DNA of 37,925 nucleotides from Methylobacter sp. BlB1 (GTDB taxonomy: Bacteria; Pseudomonadota; Gammaproteobacteria; Methylococcales; Methylomonadaceae), in contig NZ_JADMKV010000046.1 in NCBI RefSeq assembly GCF_015476545.1, positions 1 to 37,925 on the forward strand, in the 5' to 3' direction. Positions 26,964-35,671 of this stretch are shown here, one piece after another (position 1 is the first letter of the stretch; each line of letters begins with the position of its first letter). Below the pieces are notes generated by a model that saw nothing but the letters and a program-made list of their open reading frames with translations, had not been told where the DNA came from and did not search any database. The position numbers and the translations under genes are program-made.

Positions 26964-28001
26964 ATGCGCATCTGGTTTAATAAAACCTTTTCCTCCATTC
27001 ACTCCGTTTTAAGAAACCTTCGCCAGACCAATACGGAAGGCGATATTACGCTGGTTTTCTCGCATGAACACCGTTATGCGCCCGGCATGGCGGTGGCTGA
27101 TGAAATATTTATCGAGCCTGCCGGGTTAAGCGGTACGGAATACCTTGACTGGGCCGTTGATTTCTGCCGGCAGCAGCGCATCGATTTATTCTGGCCGGGC
27201 AAAGAAGCGGCATTGATCGCTGAACACCAGGCGCGGTTTGTGTCTCAGGGGACGCGTGTCGTTTCCGTAGCCAATCACGCGGTTCTGACGTTATTGAATG
27301 ACAAAGCGGCGTTTTATGCCGATCTCGATCATAGAGTCGCGTTGCCGCCCGATTCGGTGCCGGTGAACACGTTTGACGAATTCGACAGGGCGGTCGACAT
27401 GCTGCGCCGCAAACATGACAAGCTTTGCGTCAAACCCGCCATATCCGTGTACGGGCTGGGTTTTCGTGTGCTTGATGATGCGCGGCCCAGTATTGCCCAT
27501 TTGCTTAAAGGCGTGAGCTATCAGATACCCTCGAGCGAACTGCGTTTCGGTATGGCGCAGTCACCGCGGTTCGATACGTTGCTGGTCATGGAATATTTGC
27601 CCGGGCATGAATGGAGCGTCGATTGTGCGGCTTCTCATGGCAGGCTCTGGTGCGCCGTGCAGCGGAAAAAACCGCTGACCGCCGGCCATGCCCAAATCAT
27701 CGACAACCAGCCGGAAATCGCCGGCATGGTCGAGCGCCTGACAGCCCATTACGGCCTGAACGGGTTGTTCAATATCCAGTTTAAGGAAGGCGTCGATGGG
27801 CCGCGTCTTCTGGAGATCAATGCCAGACCGTCCGGCGGTGTTGGCATGGCCTGCCTGTCCGGCGCCAACCTGGCAAAAATAGCGTTGCAGGCCGTCAACA
27901 ATGAAAATCCGCCCCGGGCGCTTGCGTCCACGGCCATCGCTTACGGCATGCGCGTGCGGGAAATCAACACGCCGGTCGTTGTGGAAGAGGCGGCGCTGTG
28001 A
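26964..28001 (+). CDS. ATP-grasp ligase of the Ter enzyme block
   Basis: The 345-residue protein has a pre-ATP-grasp N-terminal part (about 1-110) and an ATP-grasp domain (about 115-310) with KLCVKPAISVYGLGF, LLVMEYLPGHEWSVD and the metal-binding LLEINARPSGG near residue 285. This is the ATP-grasp family found beside terD genes. It should join a carboxylate to an amine or similar nucleophile using ATP; the substrate is unknown. Its TGA shares one base with the ATG of the next gene. Confidence 0.9.
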   Translation: MRIWFNKTFSSIHSVLRNLRQTNTEGDITLVFSHEHRYAPGMAVADEIFIEPAGLSGTEYLDWAVDFCRQQRIDLFWPGKEAALIAEHQARFVSQGTRVVSVANHAVLTLLNDKAAFYADLDHRVALPPDSVPVNTFDEFDRAVDMLRRKHDKLCVKPAISVYGLGFRVLDDARPSIAHLLKGVSYQIPSSELRFGMAQSPRFDTLLVMEYLPGHEWSVDCAASHGRLWCAVQRKKPLTAGHAQIIDNQPEIAGMVERLTAHYGLNGLFNIQFKEGVDGPRLLEINARPSGGVGMACLSGANLAKIALQAVNNENPPRALASTAIAYGMRVREINTPVVVEEAAL

Positions 28002-29221
28002 TGGGAAAATCCCGGCATCAGGTCGTCGATCTCAGAACCGGCCGTCTCCATGTCATGACCGAGCCAGGCCGCGTGCCTTTGCATCGGCTTTTGGGGTTCG
28101 CATCGCGCATTAACAGTAAGCGCGGATTCCTGTTGGTCAGCAAAGTTCTGGGCAAGCATTATCCGGTTTTACCGAGAACCATGGCCTGGTCCTATCGCGC
28201 GCTGGCCAGAAAGCTTCTTGATCAAACAGATTTTTCGGCGCCCTCGCTTTGGGTAGGCATGGCTGAAACGGCGACCGGCCTGGGCTATGGCGTTTTCGAG
28301 TCGGCTTACAATCTGGGCGTGCGCAACGCGCTGTTCATGCAAACCACGCGCTATCACCTGGCCGGCGGCGACCGGCTCGCATTTATTGAAGAGCACAGTC
28401 ACGCCACCGATTTTTTCCTTTATTATCCTGAGCATGAAAAAGACCGCGCCACATTTTTAAACGCCAGGCAATTGGTCTTGATCGATGACGAAATCAGCAC
28501 CGGCGCGACTTTTGCCCGGTTGATAGCGGCGTACCGTGCCGTTAATCCGCAGCTGGAAAAAGTCTTCATCGTCAGCCTGGTCAATTTCGCCTCGCCCGAG
28601 CACCGGCACCGCCTTGAAGCTTCGGCCGGCATCCCGGTGCAATGGGTCAGCCTGCTGGCCGGGCAATTGCGTTTCGATCCGGTTGATACGGATCAGGATC
28701 AATTTCGCGATAACACCATCAATGTCGCCGGCAACGGCTTGTGCAAGCGCGACATCTTGGCCTGGCCAGGTCGCCTGGGCATGGACCGGCCGGTGCGCTT
28801 CTCCGATTTGAATGTTGTGGGCTTATTGGCCTTTTTGCCCGTGGAGCCGGACAATCGGCCGATCCTCGTACTCGGCACCGGTGAATGCAATCCGCCGGCC
28901 TTTCTGTTGGGACGCTCGCTCGAGCGTCTCGGTTATCGCGTGATTGTCCAGGCCACCACGCGCTCGCCCATTTTTCCGGAAGGCGCGATTGCGTCAAGAA
29001 TTCAATTCACCGACAACTATCAGGACGATATCGACAATTTCCTTTACAACGTCGATGCAGACGATTTCAGCCTGATCGTGGCCTGCCACGAAACCCCGCG
29101 GGTACCGGGCAATACTAGCCGCGGCACCGATTTCATTGGGCTGTTAAAACAACTGAACGCGGTCGGCGCGCAATTTTCCTATCGGGACAACAATGCAGAG
29201 CTTCATTTTTATCGACCTTGA
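28001..29221 (+). CDS. Phosphoribosyltransferase with C-terminal TRSP domain
   Basis: The 406-residue protein has an orotate-type phosphoribosyltransferase domain (about 30-240) with the PRPP loop LVLIDDEISTGAT near residues 158-170, and a C-terminal domain (about 265-400) in which the eponymous TRSP motif is seen literally in QATTRSPIFPEG (near 318-328). The TRSP domain's function is unknown. I chose the ATG at 28001 (one-base overlap with the ATP-grasp stop); a GTG one codon earlier is also possible. It overlaps the HAD gene by 29 bases. Confidence 0.9.
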   Translation: MGKSRHQVVDLRTGRLHVMTEPGRVPLHRLLGFASRINSKRGFLLVSKVLGKHYPVLPRTMAWSYRALARKLLDQTDFSAPSLWVGMAETATGLGYGVFESAYNLGVRNALFMQTTRYHLAGGDRLAFIEEHSHATDFFLYYPEHEKDRATFLNARQLVLIDDEISTGATFARLIAAYRAVNPQLEKVFIVSLVNFASPEHRHRLEASAGIPVQWVSLLAGQLRFDPVDTDQDQFRDNTINVAGNGLCKRDILAWPGRLGMDRPVRFSDLNVVGLLAFLPVEPDNRPILVLGTGECNPPAFLLGRSLERLGYRVIVQATTRSPIFPEGAIASRIQFTDNYQDDIDNFLYNVDADDFSLIVACHETPRVPGNTSRGTDFIGLLKQLNAVGAQFSYRDNNAELHFYRP

Positions 29222-29948
29222 CGATACGCTGTTTCAGACGCTGCGCAAGTGCGGACCGCTGGCGGATCGAGACGGGCTGCAGCCGCGCGCCTATCTCAAG
29301 GACGGCTCGCCGCTATCGTACGCCACGCCCAAACAGGCATGGCTGTGGCAGTGGCTTTCAGGCGCCGGCCGCATGATTCCGGTCACGGCGAGAGATTTTG
29401 ACGCGTTTTCCAGAGTCGATCTGCCTTTTACCGAAGAAGCGGTTTTGAATCACGGGGCCGTCATCCTGGATAAAAACCGCCGGATCGATCCGGAATGGCA
29501 AGGCTATATGGCCGATGTTTTGCCGGGCTATCACCGCGATCTTTTTGATCTTTGGGAGCAGGTTCATTGCCATGCGCGCCGTGATCCGGCGCTGAATCCG
29601 CGATTAATCAAGGATTTCGGCGTCACCTGGTATGGCGTCATCAAGCACGCGGCGGCGGACGAGGTGGCACTGGACAGGCTTCTGAGCGCGGTGATCAGGC
29701 CGCATGAATCCGTGTTGTCGGGCCGGCTTTACTATCATCTCAACGGCAATAATCTGGCCGTCCTTCCCGATGTGGTAGGAAAAGCTCGGGCGGTCGGCTT
29801 TTTAAAGGCCCGCTATGCGGACCTGCATGGGCCGATAGTCACCATCGGCATGGGCGACAGCAAAACCGATCTGCCCTTCATGTCGCTCTGCGATTACGCC
29901 ATGATTCCTAACGGTACGCAGTTGGGGAGGCTCTTCCATGACGCCTGA
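29193..29948 (+). CDS. HAD-superfamily phosphatase of the Ter enzyme block
   Basis: The 251-residue protein has the HAD motifs: IFIDLDDTLFQT with nucleophile Asp8 and acid Asp10, motif II threonine in PVTARDFD, and the acidic motif GMGDSKTDLPFMSL near residues 218-231, typical of the Cof-like subgroup. It should dephosphorylate a sugar- or nucleotide-like intermediate. It begins 29 bases before the stop of the TRSP phosphoribosyltransferase and overlaps the next gene by 11 bases, so translation of all three is probably coupled. Confidence 0.9.
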   Translation: MQSFIFIDLDDTLFQTLRKCGPLADRDGLQPRAYLKDGSPLSYATPKQAWLWQWLSGAGRMIPVTARDFDAFSRVDLPFTEEAVLNHGAVILDKNRRIDPEWQGYMADVLPGYHRDLFDLWEQVHCHARRDPALNPRLIKDFGVTWYGVIKHAAADEVALDRLLSAVIRPHESVLSGRLYYHLNGNNLAVLPDVVGKARAVGFLKARYADLHGPIVTIGMGDSKTDLPFMSLCDYAMIPNGTQLGRLFHDA

Positions 29949-31053
29949 TTATTTCTCCGGCAGTTATTCCGTGGAGGATGTACGCTTTTTACTGAAGCCC
30001 ATCCGCATCGAGCACACGCCGGTCAAGGCGAAGGAAGCCCTGATTCAAGCCGGTAAAAAGCATTATTCGCAGATGCTCACCCATGAAAAACGGCCTTCCC
30101 AGGATTATCTGGACCTTTTCAGCTGCGCGCTGTCCGACAACCGGGCATTGGTGGCCAGGCACACGCTGATCCTGGCTAAAAAAATCAGCGAGACGCGCCG
30201 AAACGGCATTGTCCTGGTTTCCCTGATGCGCGCGGGCACGCCGGTCGGCGTTTTATTGAAGCGTATGCTCGGGCGGTATTTTGGCATCGATGCCGCGCAT
30301 TATTCGGTTTCGATCATGCGCGACGTAGGCATTGATGAAAATGCGTTGCGTCATATTCTGGCGCATCATGCGCCGGATTCGCTCGCGTTCGTCGACGGCT
30401 GGACCGGCAAGGGCGTTATTTCCAGACAGTTGGAGATCAGCCTGAAGCGCTTCGCGGACAAGCATGGGATTGTTGTTCCGCCCGAGCTTTACGTGCTGTC
30501 CGATCTTGCCGGCACCGCTTTCGTGTCGGCATCGGCGGAAGACTATCTGATTCCGTCCAGTATTCTTAACGCGACCGTGTCGGGTCTGGTCAGCCGGTCC
30601 GTGATCGACAAGGCGCAATTGCTTGAGACGGACTATCACGGCTGTCATTTCTACCGGGATTATGCCGATGCCGACCTTTCCAGGGATTTTGTCGACTCGA
30701 TCATGAGCGCCGCCGATGAAATCATGACGCAGCCGGCGTCGCCCCGTTTCGATCCCGAGCTGCGCCTGTCCGGCGAGGCGGTGCCCAAGCAGGTCCTGAA
30801 GGAACAATCCCGCCGGTTTCTTGCCTGGATTCGCGACAGCTACGGCGTTGCCGACCAGAATCTGATTAAACCCGGCATCGGCGAATCGACCCGGGTTTTT
30901 CTAAGGCGGGAAGCGGATCTGTTGCTGGTGAGGGCGCGTGAGGATGCCGCCGTCAAACATCTGATTTATCTTGCCGAGACAAAGAACATACCGATAAAGG
31001 CCTGCCCGGATCTGCCTTATCGAGCTGTCGCTTTAATTAAGGAACTGACATGA
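29938..31053 (+). CDS. Phosphoribosyltransferase-like protein with PELOTA domain (StiP family)
   Basis: The 371-residue product has a phosphoribosyltransferase-like domain (about 30-270) with VLVSLMRAGTPVGVLLKR and a PRPP-loop-like FVDGWTGKGVI near residue 150, and a C-terminal PELOTA-type RNA-binding domain (about 290-371), which contains KPGIGESTRVFLRREADLLLV. Databases sometimes name this family cysteine protease StiP; a protease role is not supported by the motifs seen. It overlaps the HAD gene by 11 bases and the CitE-like gene by four (ATGA). Confidence 0.88.
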   Translation: MTPDYFSGSYSVEDVRFLLKPIRIEHTPVKAKEALIQAGKKHYSQMLTHEKRPSQDYLDLFSCALSDNRALVARHTLILAKKISETRRNGIVLVSLMRAGTPVGVLLKRMLGRYFGIDAAHYSVSIMRDVGIDENALRHILAHHAPDSLAFVDGWTGKGVISRQLEISLKRFADKHGIVVPPELYVLSDLAGTAFVSASAEDYLIPSSILNATVSGLVSRSVIDKAQLLETDYHGCHFYRDYADADLSRDFVDSIMSAADEIMTQPASPRFDPELRLSGEAVPKQVLKEQSRRFLAWIRDSYGVADQNLIKPGIGESTRVFLRREADLLLVRAREDAAVKHLIYLAETKNIPIKACPDLPYRAVALIKELT

Positions 31054-32018
31054 CAATAACAAGAAGGTCCTTTCACCCGCATTTGACGGAAAAGCTTTCG
31101 GGCTGGACGCTGGGGGCGCCTTTATACGTGCCGGCGATGCATCCTGACCTGCTGAAAATCGCCAACGCGGAGAAGATTTCGTTTATCCGGACCATGATAA
31201 TCTGTACCGAGGATGCCGTTGCCGACAGAGATGTCGAGTTGTCGATCCGGAATCTGCGCAATTTTTTGCCGCTTATCAGCTCAATTGCCGACAAACGCCG
31301 ATTTATCCGGCCCAGAAATCCGGACGTACTGAAGCGCATTCTGGACCTGCCGGGCATCCATAAGATCGACGGCTTTGTGTTGCCCAAGTTTAATCAGGCT
31401 AACCGCGACCAGTACCTGGAAGCGCTGCGAGGCTCCCGGTTTCTGATTATGCCGACCCTGGAAACGGCCGACGTTTTCGACCCCGGGGCCATGCGCGAAC
31501 TTGCCGTGTCGCTGGCCGAAGATGCCATGAAATCCCAGATCCTCCTGATCCGGATCGGCGGCAATGATCTGTTGAATTTATTGGGACTGCGCCGCCCCCG
31601 GGGCATCACCTTGTACGAAACACCGTTGTCCGGCGTTATCAGCCAGCTCGTCACGACTTACAAGCCGCTCGGCTTTTCGCTCTCGGCGCCCGTGTATGAA
31701 TACCTGAGCGATAAAGAGACGCTGGACCGGGAGATCCGTCTGGACATGGCGCACGGGCTGGTAGGCAAAACCGCGATTCATCCGGAGCAAATACCGATGA
31801 TAGAAAAGCATTATTCGGTTTCCTGCCAGGATCATGAGATGGCCTTGTCCATCCTGAATCGCGATATGCCGGCCGTGTTCAGGATGCATGACGCCATGTG
31901 CGAGGTCTCCACCCATTCGAACTGGGCGCGGCAAATTCTGCAGCGCTATCATTGTTATGGCTTGGATCAGGCAGCCATGGACATCGGTTACCTGTCGCCC
32001 ACTTCTTCCTATGCCTGA
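31050..32018 (+). CDS. CitE/HpcH-like C-C bond lyase of the Ter enzyme block
   Basis: The 322-residue TIM-barrel protein is related to HpcH/HpaI aldolases and the citrate lyase beta chain. Visible signatures are VPAMHPDLLKIA, IICTEDAV, the metal-site glutamate in MPTLETADVF, RIGGNDLLN, and the CitE-typical GLVGKTAIHPEQI. The likely reaction is aldol or Claisen cleavage or condensation with Mg2+; the substrate is unknown. The start overlaps the previous stop in ATGA. TerA follows after 26 bases. Confidence 0.9.
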   Translation: MTITRRSFHPHLTEKLSGWTLGAPLYVPAMHPDLLKIANAEKISFIRTMIICTEDAVADRDVELSIRNLRNFLPLISSIADKRRFIRPRNPDVLKRILDLPGIHKIDGFVLPKFNQANRDQYLEALRGSRFLIMPTLETADVFDPGAMRELAVSLAEDAMKSQILLIRIGGNDLLNLLGLRRPRGITLYETPLSGVISQLVTTYKPLGFSLSAPVYEYLSDKETLDREIRLDMAHGLVGKTAIHPEQIPMIEKHYSVSCQDHEMALSILNRDMPAVFRMHDAMCEVSTHSNWARQILQRYHCYGLDQAAMDIGYLSPTSSYA

Positions 32019-32044
32019 TTTCTAAAAACACGTATGGATTAGCC

Positions 32045-33238
32045 ATGAACGCGCGCAAAGACCTCGTCTCCGGACAAAATATCACCCTGGCGCATCATGA
32101 CCTGCATGTCATGATCATTCCCGCTCAAATGCCGCCTGACCTGGCATTGGACACCAGCGCCTTTCTGTTGAATGAAACGGAAAAGGTGGGCTCGGACAAG
32201 GATTTCGTGTTTTTCAACCAGCCATCCAGGCTGGATCAGGGCATCGAGCTGGACTGCAACAGCCATAAGCTGACGCTGCATCTGGACCGCGTGGGAGCTC
32301 AGATCAATAAAATCGTCTTCACCTCGACTATTTTTCAGGGCAATCTCAACGGGCTGGCTTTCAGGGATGTGAAAAAAATCACCGTGCTGGTCAAGGATTT
32401 TCTGTCGGGGATCGAACTGGTTTCGTTTGCGCTGGATACCTCGTCATTTTCAGAAACGGCGCTGATATTCGCGGAACTGTACCGGTATCAGGGGAATTGG
32501 AAATTCCGGGCCATCGGCGCGGGCTTTGTGGGCGGACTGGAACCTTTGGCCAAACATTATGGCGTCGATGTCGGGGAGGGCGAGAGTAGCGCCCAGCCGC
32601 CGATTCAACCCGCATCTCCGCCAAAGCCGATCAATCTGAGCAAGGTGACGCTGGAGAAAAAAGGGCAATCCATTTCCCTCGACAAAAAGCCCCAAGGCCA
32701 GCTGGGAAAAATCCATGTCAATCTAAACTGGAATAACACACCGACCAAATCCCCCGGCTTTTTCTCCCGGTCCAAGGGCGGCATCGATCTTGACCTGGGC
32801 TGCCTGTTCGAATTTCAGGACGGCTCGATCGGCGGCATTCAGGCCTTGGGAAACTGCTTCGGAAATTTTCACCAGTTTCCCTATATCGAGCTGGATCAGG
32901 ATGACCGCAGCGGCACGTCGGTAACCGGCGAAAACCTGGCGGTCAATGGCGATTACTGGCATTTATTCCGGCGTGTTCTGATTTTCGCCTTCATTTACGA
33001 AGGCATTCCGAACTGGTCGCATGCCGATGCCGTTATTACGATAAAAAACAGCGGGCAGGCGGATATCGAAGTCAGGCTGGACAGCCACCGGAATGATCAG
33101 ATGATGTGCGCCATCGCCATGCTGGAGAATATCGAAAACAGGGTGGTGATCACCAAACTGGTTGACTATTTCAACGGTCACCGGTCTTTGGATGCCGCTT
33201 ACGGCTGGGGATTGAATTACGCAGCCGGATCCAAATAA
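32045..33238 (+). CDS. terA: TerA-like protein with two TerD-type halves
   Basis: The 397-residue protein has an N-terminal TerD-type domain (about 1-180; LALDTSAFLLNETEKVGSDKDFVFFNQP, ALIFAELYRYQGNWKFRAIGAGFVGGL), a proline-rich linker (about 183-200), and a second domain (about 205-397; LEKKGQSISLDKK, GGIDLDLGCLFEF, LDQDDRSGTSVTGENL). This is the arrangement of TerA. The first metal site is weakened compared with TerD (LALDTSAF in place of FDLDAS). The start at 32045 was chosen over an in-frame start at 31898 inside the previous gene. Confidence 0.88.
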   Translation: MNARKDLVSGQNITLAHHDLHVMIIPAQMPPDLALDTSAFLLNETEKVGSDKDFVFFNQPSRLDQGIELDCNSHKLTLHLDRVGAQINKIVFTSTIFQGNLNGLAFRDVKKITVLVKDFLSGIELVSFALDTSSFSETALIFAELYRYQGNWKFRAIGAGFVGGLEPLAKHYGVDVGEGESSAQPPIQPASPPKPINLSKVTLEKKGQSISLDKKPQGQLGKIHVNLNWNNTPTKSPGFFSRSKGGIDLDLGCLFEFQDGSIGGIQALGNCFGNFHQFPYIELDQDDRSGTSVTGENLAVNGDYWHLFRRVLIFAFIYEGIPNWSHADAVITIKNSGQADIEVRLDSHRNDQMMCAIAMLENIENRVVITKLVDYFNGHRSLDAAYGWGLNYAAGSK

Positions 33239-33266
33239 TTAATTTTTTAACAAAAGGAAAAATATC

Positions 33267-33722
33267 ATGAGCTTTGAAAGTTTTTTAACCTCACTCAAAA
33301 ACAAGGCCTCGGAATTGAAAACCGAGGCGCTTAAATTCAAGAACAAGGACTTCCTGAATGCCACCATGGCCGGCTCCGCGTTGGTGGCCATGGCCGACGG
33401 CGTGATCACGCCGGAAGAAAAACAAAAAATGATCAAATTCATCGAAGCGCATGATGCGCTTTCCATATTCACCACGATAGATGTCGTCAACGCCTTTCAG
33501 ACGTATGTCAGCCAGTTGCAGTTTGACAGGGATATCGGGGAAGCCAAGGCCTTCGAAGCCCTCAAAAAAATGGAAAGCAACGCGGCGGCGGCAAGACTGA
33601 TTCTGAGAATGGTGATCAGCATAGCCGGATCGGACGGCGAGTTTGATGACTATGAGAAAAAAATGGCGGTCAGGATAGCGAAAGAACTGTCGCTGGACCC
33701 GGCCGAATTTGAATTGGAGTAG
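33267..33722 (+). CDS. terB: TerB tellurite-resistance family protein
   Basis: The 151-residue all-helical protein has the two TerB pseudo-repeats: ATMAGSALVAMADGVITPEEKQK (about 32-54) and MVISIAGSDGEFDDYEKKMAV (about 113-133), each with an acidic metal-binding loop. TerB binds metal and is thought to link TerD-type proteins and the TerC membrane protein. AAAGGA precedes the ATG. It is the last gene of the Ter island; no strong terminator is seen, only an inverted repeat (GGTAGCTG/CAGCTACC) soon after. Confidence 0.95.
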   Translation: MSFESFLTSLKNKASELKTEALKFKNKDFLNATMAGSALVAMADGVITPEEKQKMIKFIEAHDALSIFTTIDVVNAFQTYVSQLQFDRDIGEAKAFEALKKMESNAAAARLILRMVISIAGSDGEFDDYEKKMAVRIAKELSLDPAEFELE

Positions 33723-34216
33723 CCTTTTTAGGCCGCGAGGCCAACCCGGTGGGTAGCTGTTGAAAGGCATGATGACTTAAAAAATCAGCCCAGCTACCTG
33801 CGGCCGGCCGCAATGATGAAGAAAGCGGCGACGGAAGTCTGTCAATTATTTAACGGCACAAAAAACGCGATTCTGGCAGGGCTAAGGCCGCTGTTTTTAT
33901 CGATGGCCGGCGCTAAACCGGAAAAGTGACGCAAGCCGAAAACACCAGGAATGATTGCATGTGCGAAAGCCTGGATTTGATCTGAAATCAATGAAACCAG
34001 ATTCAGACTGATGCTGGCATTGCCTGAAGATTAAAAAATGAATAGTTGCTATGTGCCAAAACCGGCCGTTGAGGACGCTGGCGAAATTTTCCCTCCCTAA
34101 GTTCAGCGAATGGCAGCTTTTCGGCAAGCAAACTTGCGTCCTCTTTGGCTCGACCCGGCCAAAAAGAGACGATCAAGAATTTCAGCCAAATGGCGGCTGC
34201 AATACAGAGAGCCGTC
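33723..34216. other. Non-coding region after terB
   Basis: About 500 bases without a gene I can support. Short open frames on both strands look like chance translations of repetitive intergenic sequence (for example the GGCAGCTTTTCGG and CAAATGGCGGCT segments). An inverted repeat GGTAGCTG/CAGCTACC lies at about 33753-33800. Confidence 0.4.
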
Positions 34217-34286
34217 GTTCAACGTAGAAGTCACCGGCGTTGCGCGGCTTTATCGCGCAGCGTCCGTGTGGACTGTCGGGTTGGGC
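34217..34286 (+). repeat. attC-like integron recombination site
   Basis: GTTCAAC (34217-34223, R''-like, RYYYAAC) and GTTGGGC (34280-34286, R'-like, GTTRRRY) bound a 70-base imperfect palindrome. Inner AGTCAC (34229-34234) pairs with GTGGACT (34268-34274) with one extra base, like the L''/L' boxes with an extrahelical base, and TGCGCG/CGCGCA forms the central stem. The pattern fits attC, and an integron integrase remnant lies 2.7 kb away. Confirmation by structure scoring is lacking. Confidence 0.45.
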
Positions 34287-34306
34287 TATTAATTTGCATT
34301 TAATTC

Positions 34307-34317
34307 GACCCTGGCCC
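34307..34317. repeat. Target-site duplication, left copy
   Basis: GACCCTGGCCC abuts the left end of the insertion sequence and is repeated exactly at 35659-35669, as expected for an 11-bp duplication made on insertion. Confidence 0.85.
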
Positions 34318-35658
34318 TGAGGTATCCCCACGAATTATTCCTCCTCCAGTGTATCGAAATAGCTGATCAACTGTGCTTGCGCCAGTTCCCAATAGGCAAC
34401 CGACAGCTCAAATGAGGCATAGCGGCACGCTATCCGGCCGAGAAAAATAACCGAATAAGGCGAGCGCTGTTGACCACTGTTGACCCTGATCTGCCGTTCA
34501 GTAGCGGAACCTTTTAGACTGAGGCCGACGAGCCATAGCGCGAAGATGATCAGGGCGGCGATCAACAGAAGGTTAGCCCGTCGTTCGGCTTGAATCCGGC
34601 TTTCACGGGTTAGATCCAGGCCATAATGCGTGCTCTTGGTGTCGCGGAAGCCTTCTTCGATCTGCATGCGGGTTCGGTAATAGTCCACCACCCGAACCAC
34701 CGAGTAAGCCTTCAGGGACGGCGACACGACCAGCAACCAAGGCTCTTTTTCGCGCGCCGCCTGTTTGCGGCTATGCTTGGATTTAACGGGGCTGCGCTGC
34801 ACCGTCAGGTGTTTCCGGCCTTTCGGTGGCCGGAAAAAAGCCACCAACTGGCCCGATAGCGGATTGTTGCGCACCCAATGCGCCATGCCTAGCAGCGTGG
34901 GCTTGCGGGTGGCTTTGCCATACAGCGATTTTGCCGGCAGCCAATCCCCGGAGCGATCAGCAAAAGCAATGAAATCCCGGTTGCGAATCCGGCCCAGCCA
35001 ATGCCAGCCCAGGTGTGCCACTTCGCGAAAAAACGGCGTGCGAAACCCGGAGTCTGCGACTATGATCGGTGTGACAGATGGCGGCAGGATCTGTCGCAGA
35101 CGGTTCAGGAATTGCCATTGTACGTAAGAATTACCTAAATGGCTGCGAGGATGAACTTCCTCATATAGGGTTATGGCTCTGCCTCCTACAGGTAGCGAGG
35201 CACGCAGGAGTTGCTGGCTTTGGTCGTCAGTCAGCGGCGACCAGTCAACTAGAATCACGGGCATGGGCAGCGATTTCAACAACCACTGGGCCATGACGCC
35301 GTACAACGCCAAGCGTTCGGTTCCGAGGTGGCGATTGCCGGCTAACCGATCCATGCGTTTGATTTTATGCTTGATAAACGCAGGCCCGGAAACCGCCCGC
35401 CCGAGCGCCGTAATCGACAAAGGTGCGCCGCTTAAGCCGGCTTCGACTGCGGCCATTAATACCTTGAGCCGAGAGGCATGAAGACTGGAGAGTGAAAGTC
35501 GAAACAAGTTATGCAGCGTTTCAATAACCGACATGAGGTACTCCCGATCACAGAGGCTTGAAAGAAAACCTTAATTCTAACCGCGATTTTGGCGATACCG
35601 GGAGCTAAATGGCTAAATAGGGTATTGTTTTATAGAGAGAATTTGTGGGGATACCTCA
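34318..35658 (-). mobile_element. IS4-family insertion sequence, apparently complete
   Basis: The 1341-bp element is bounded by 19-bp inverted repeats (34318-34336 and 35640-35658) that begin TGAGGTATCCCCAC and differ at one base. It contains one transposase gene on the minus strand, and the stop codon lies in the left repeat. Exact 11-bp direct repeats flank it. IS4-family elements commonly duplicate about 9-13 bp. Intact ends, an intact gene and a perfect duplication suggest recent insertion. Confidence 0.93.
34335..35534 (-). CDS. IS4-family DDE transposase
   Basis: The 399-residue transposase has the IS4 signature Y-x2-R-x3-E-x6-K exactly, in YYRTRMQIEEGFRDTK, where the glutamate completes the DDE triad. 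The two aspartates are likely in VILVDWSPL and IIVADSGFR. The reading frame is uninterrupted, so it may be active. It fills most of the element, ending inside the left inverted repeat. Confidence 0.92.
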   Translation of the reverse strand: MSVIETLHNLFRLSLSSLHASRLKVLMAAVEAGLSGAPLSITALGRAVSGPAFIKHKIKRMDRLAGNRHLGTERLALYGVMAQWLLKSLPMPVILVDWSPLTDDQSQQLLRASLPVGGRAITLYEEVHPRSHLGNSYVQWQFLNRLRQILPPSVTPIIVADSGFRTPFFREVAHLGWHWLGRIRNRDFIAFADRSGDWLPAKSLYGKATRKPTLLGMAHWVRNNPLSGQLVAFFRPPKGRKHLTVQRSPVKSKHSRKQAAREKEPWLLVVSPSLKAYSVVRVVDYYRTRMQIEEGFRDTKSTHYGLDLTRESRIQAERRANLLLIAALIIFALWLVGLSLKGSATERQIRVNSGQQRSPYSVIFLGRIACRYASFELSVAYWELAQAQLISYFDTLEEE

Positions 35659-35669
35659 GACCCTGGCCC
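35659..35669. repeat. Target-site duplication, right copy
   Basis: GACCCTGGCCC follows the right end of the insertion sequence and equals 34307-34317. Without the insertion the sequence (minus strand) would read AATTAAAGGGGCCAGGGTC followed by GAATTAAATG. Confidence 0.85.
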
Positions 35670-35671
35670 CT

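Noticed and set aside
29938-31053. Cysteine protease activity for the StiP-family protein
   Set aside because: The visible motifs are phosphoribosyltransferase-like and PELOTA; no protease catalytic motif can be seen, so the database name was not followed.
33897-34292. Short open frames on both strands after terB (33897-34127 minus, 34110-34292 plus)
   Set aside because: They translate repetitive intergenic sequence and, at the 3' end, the attC-like palindrome; no protein family or ribosome site supports them.
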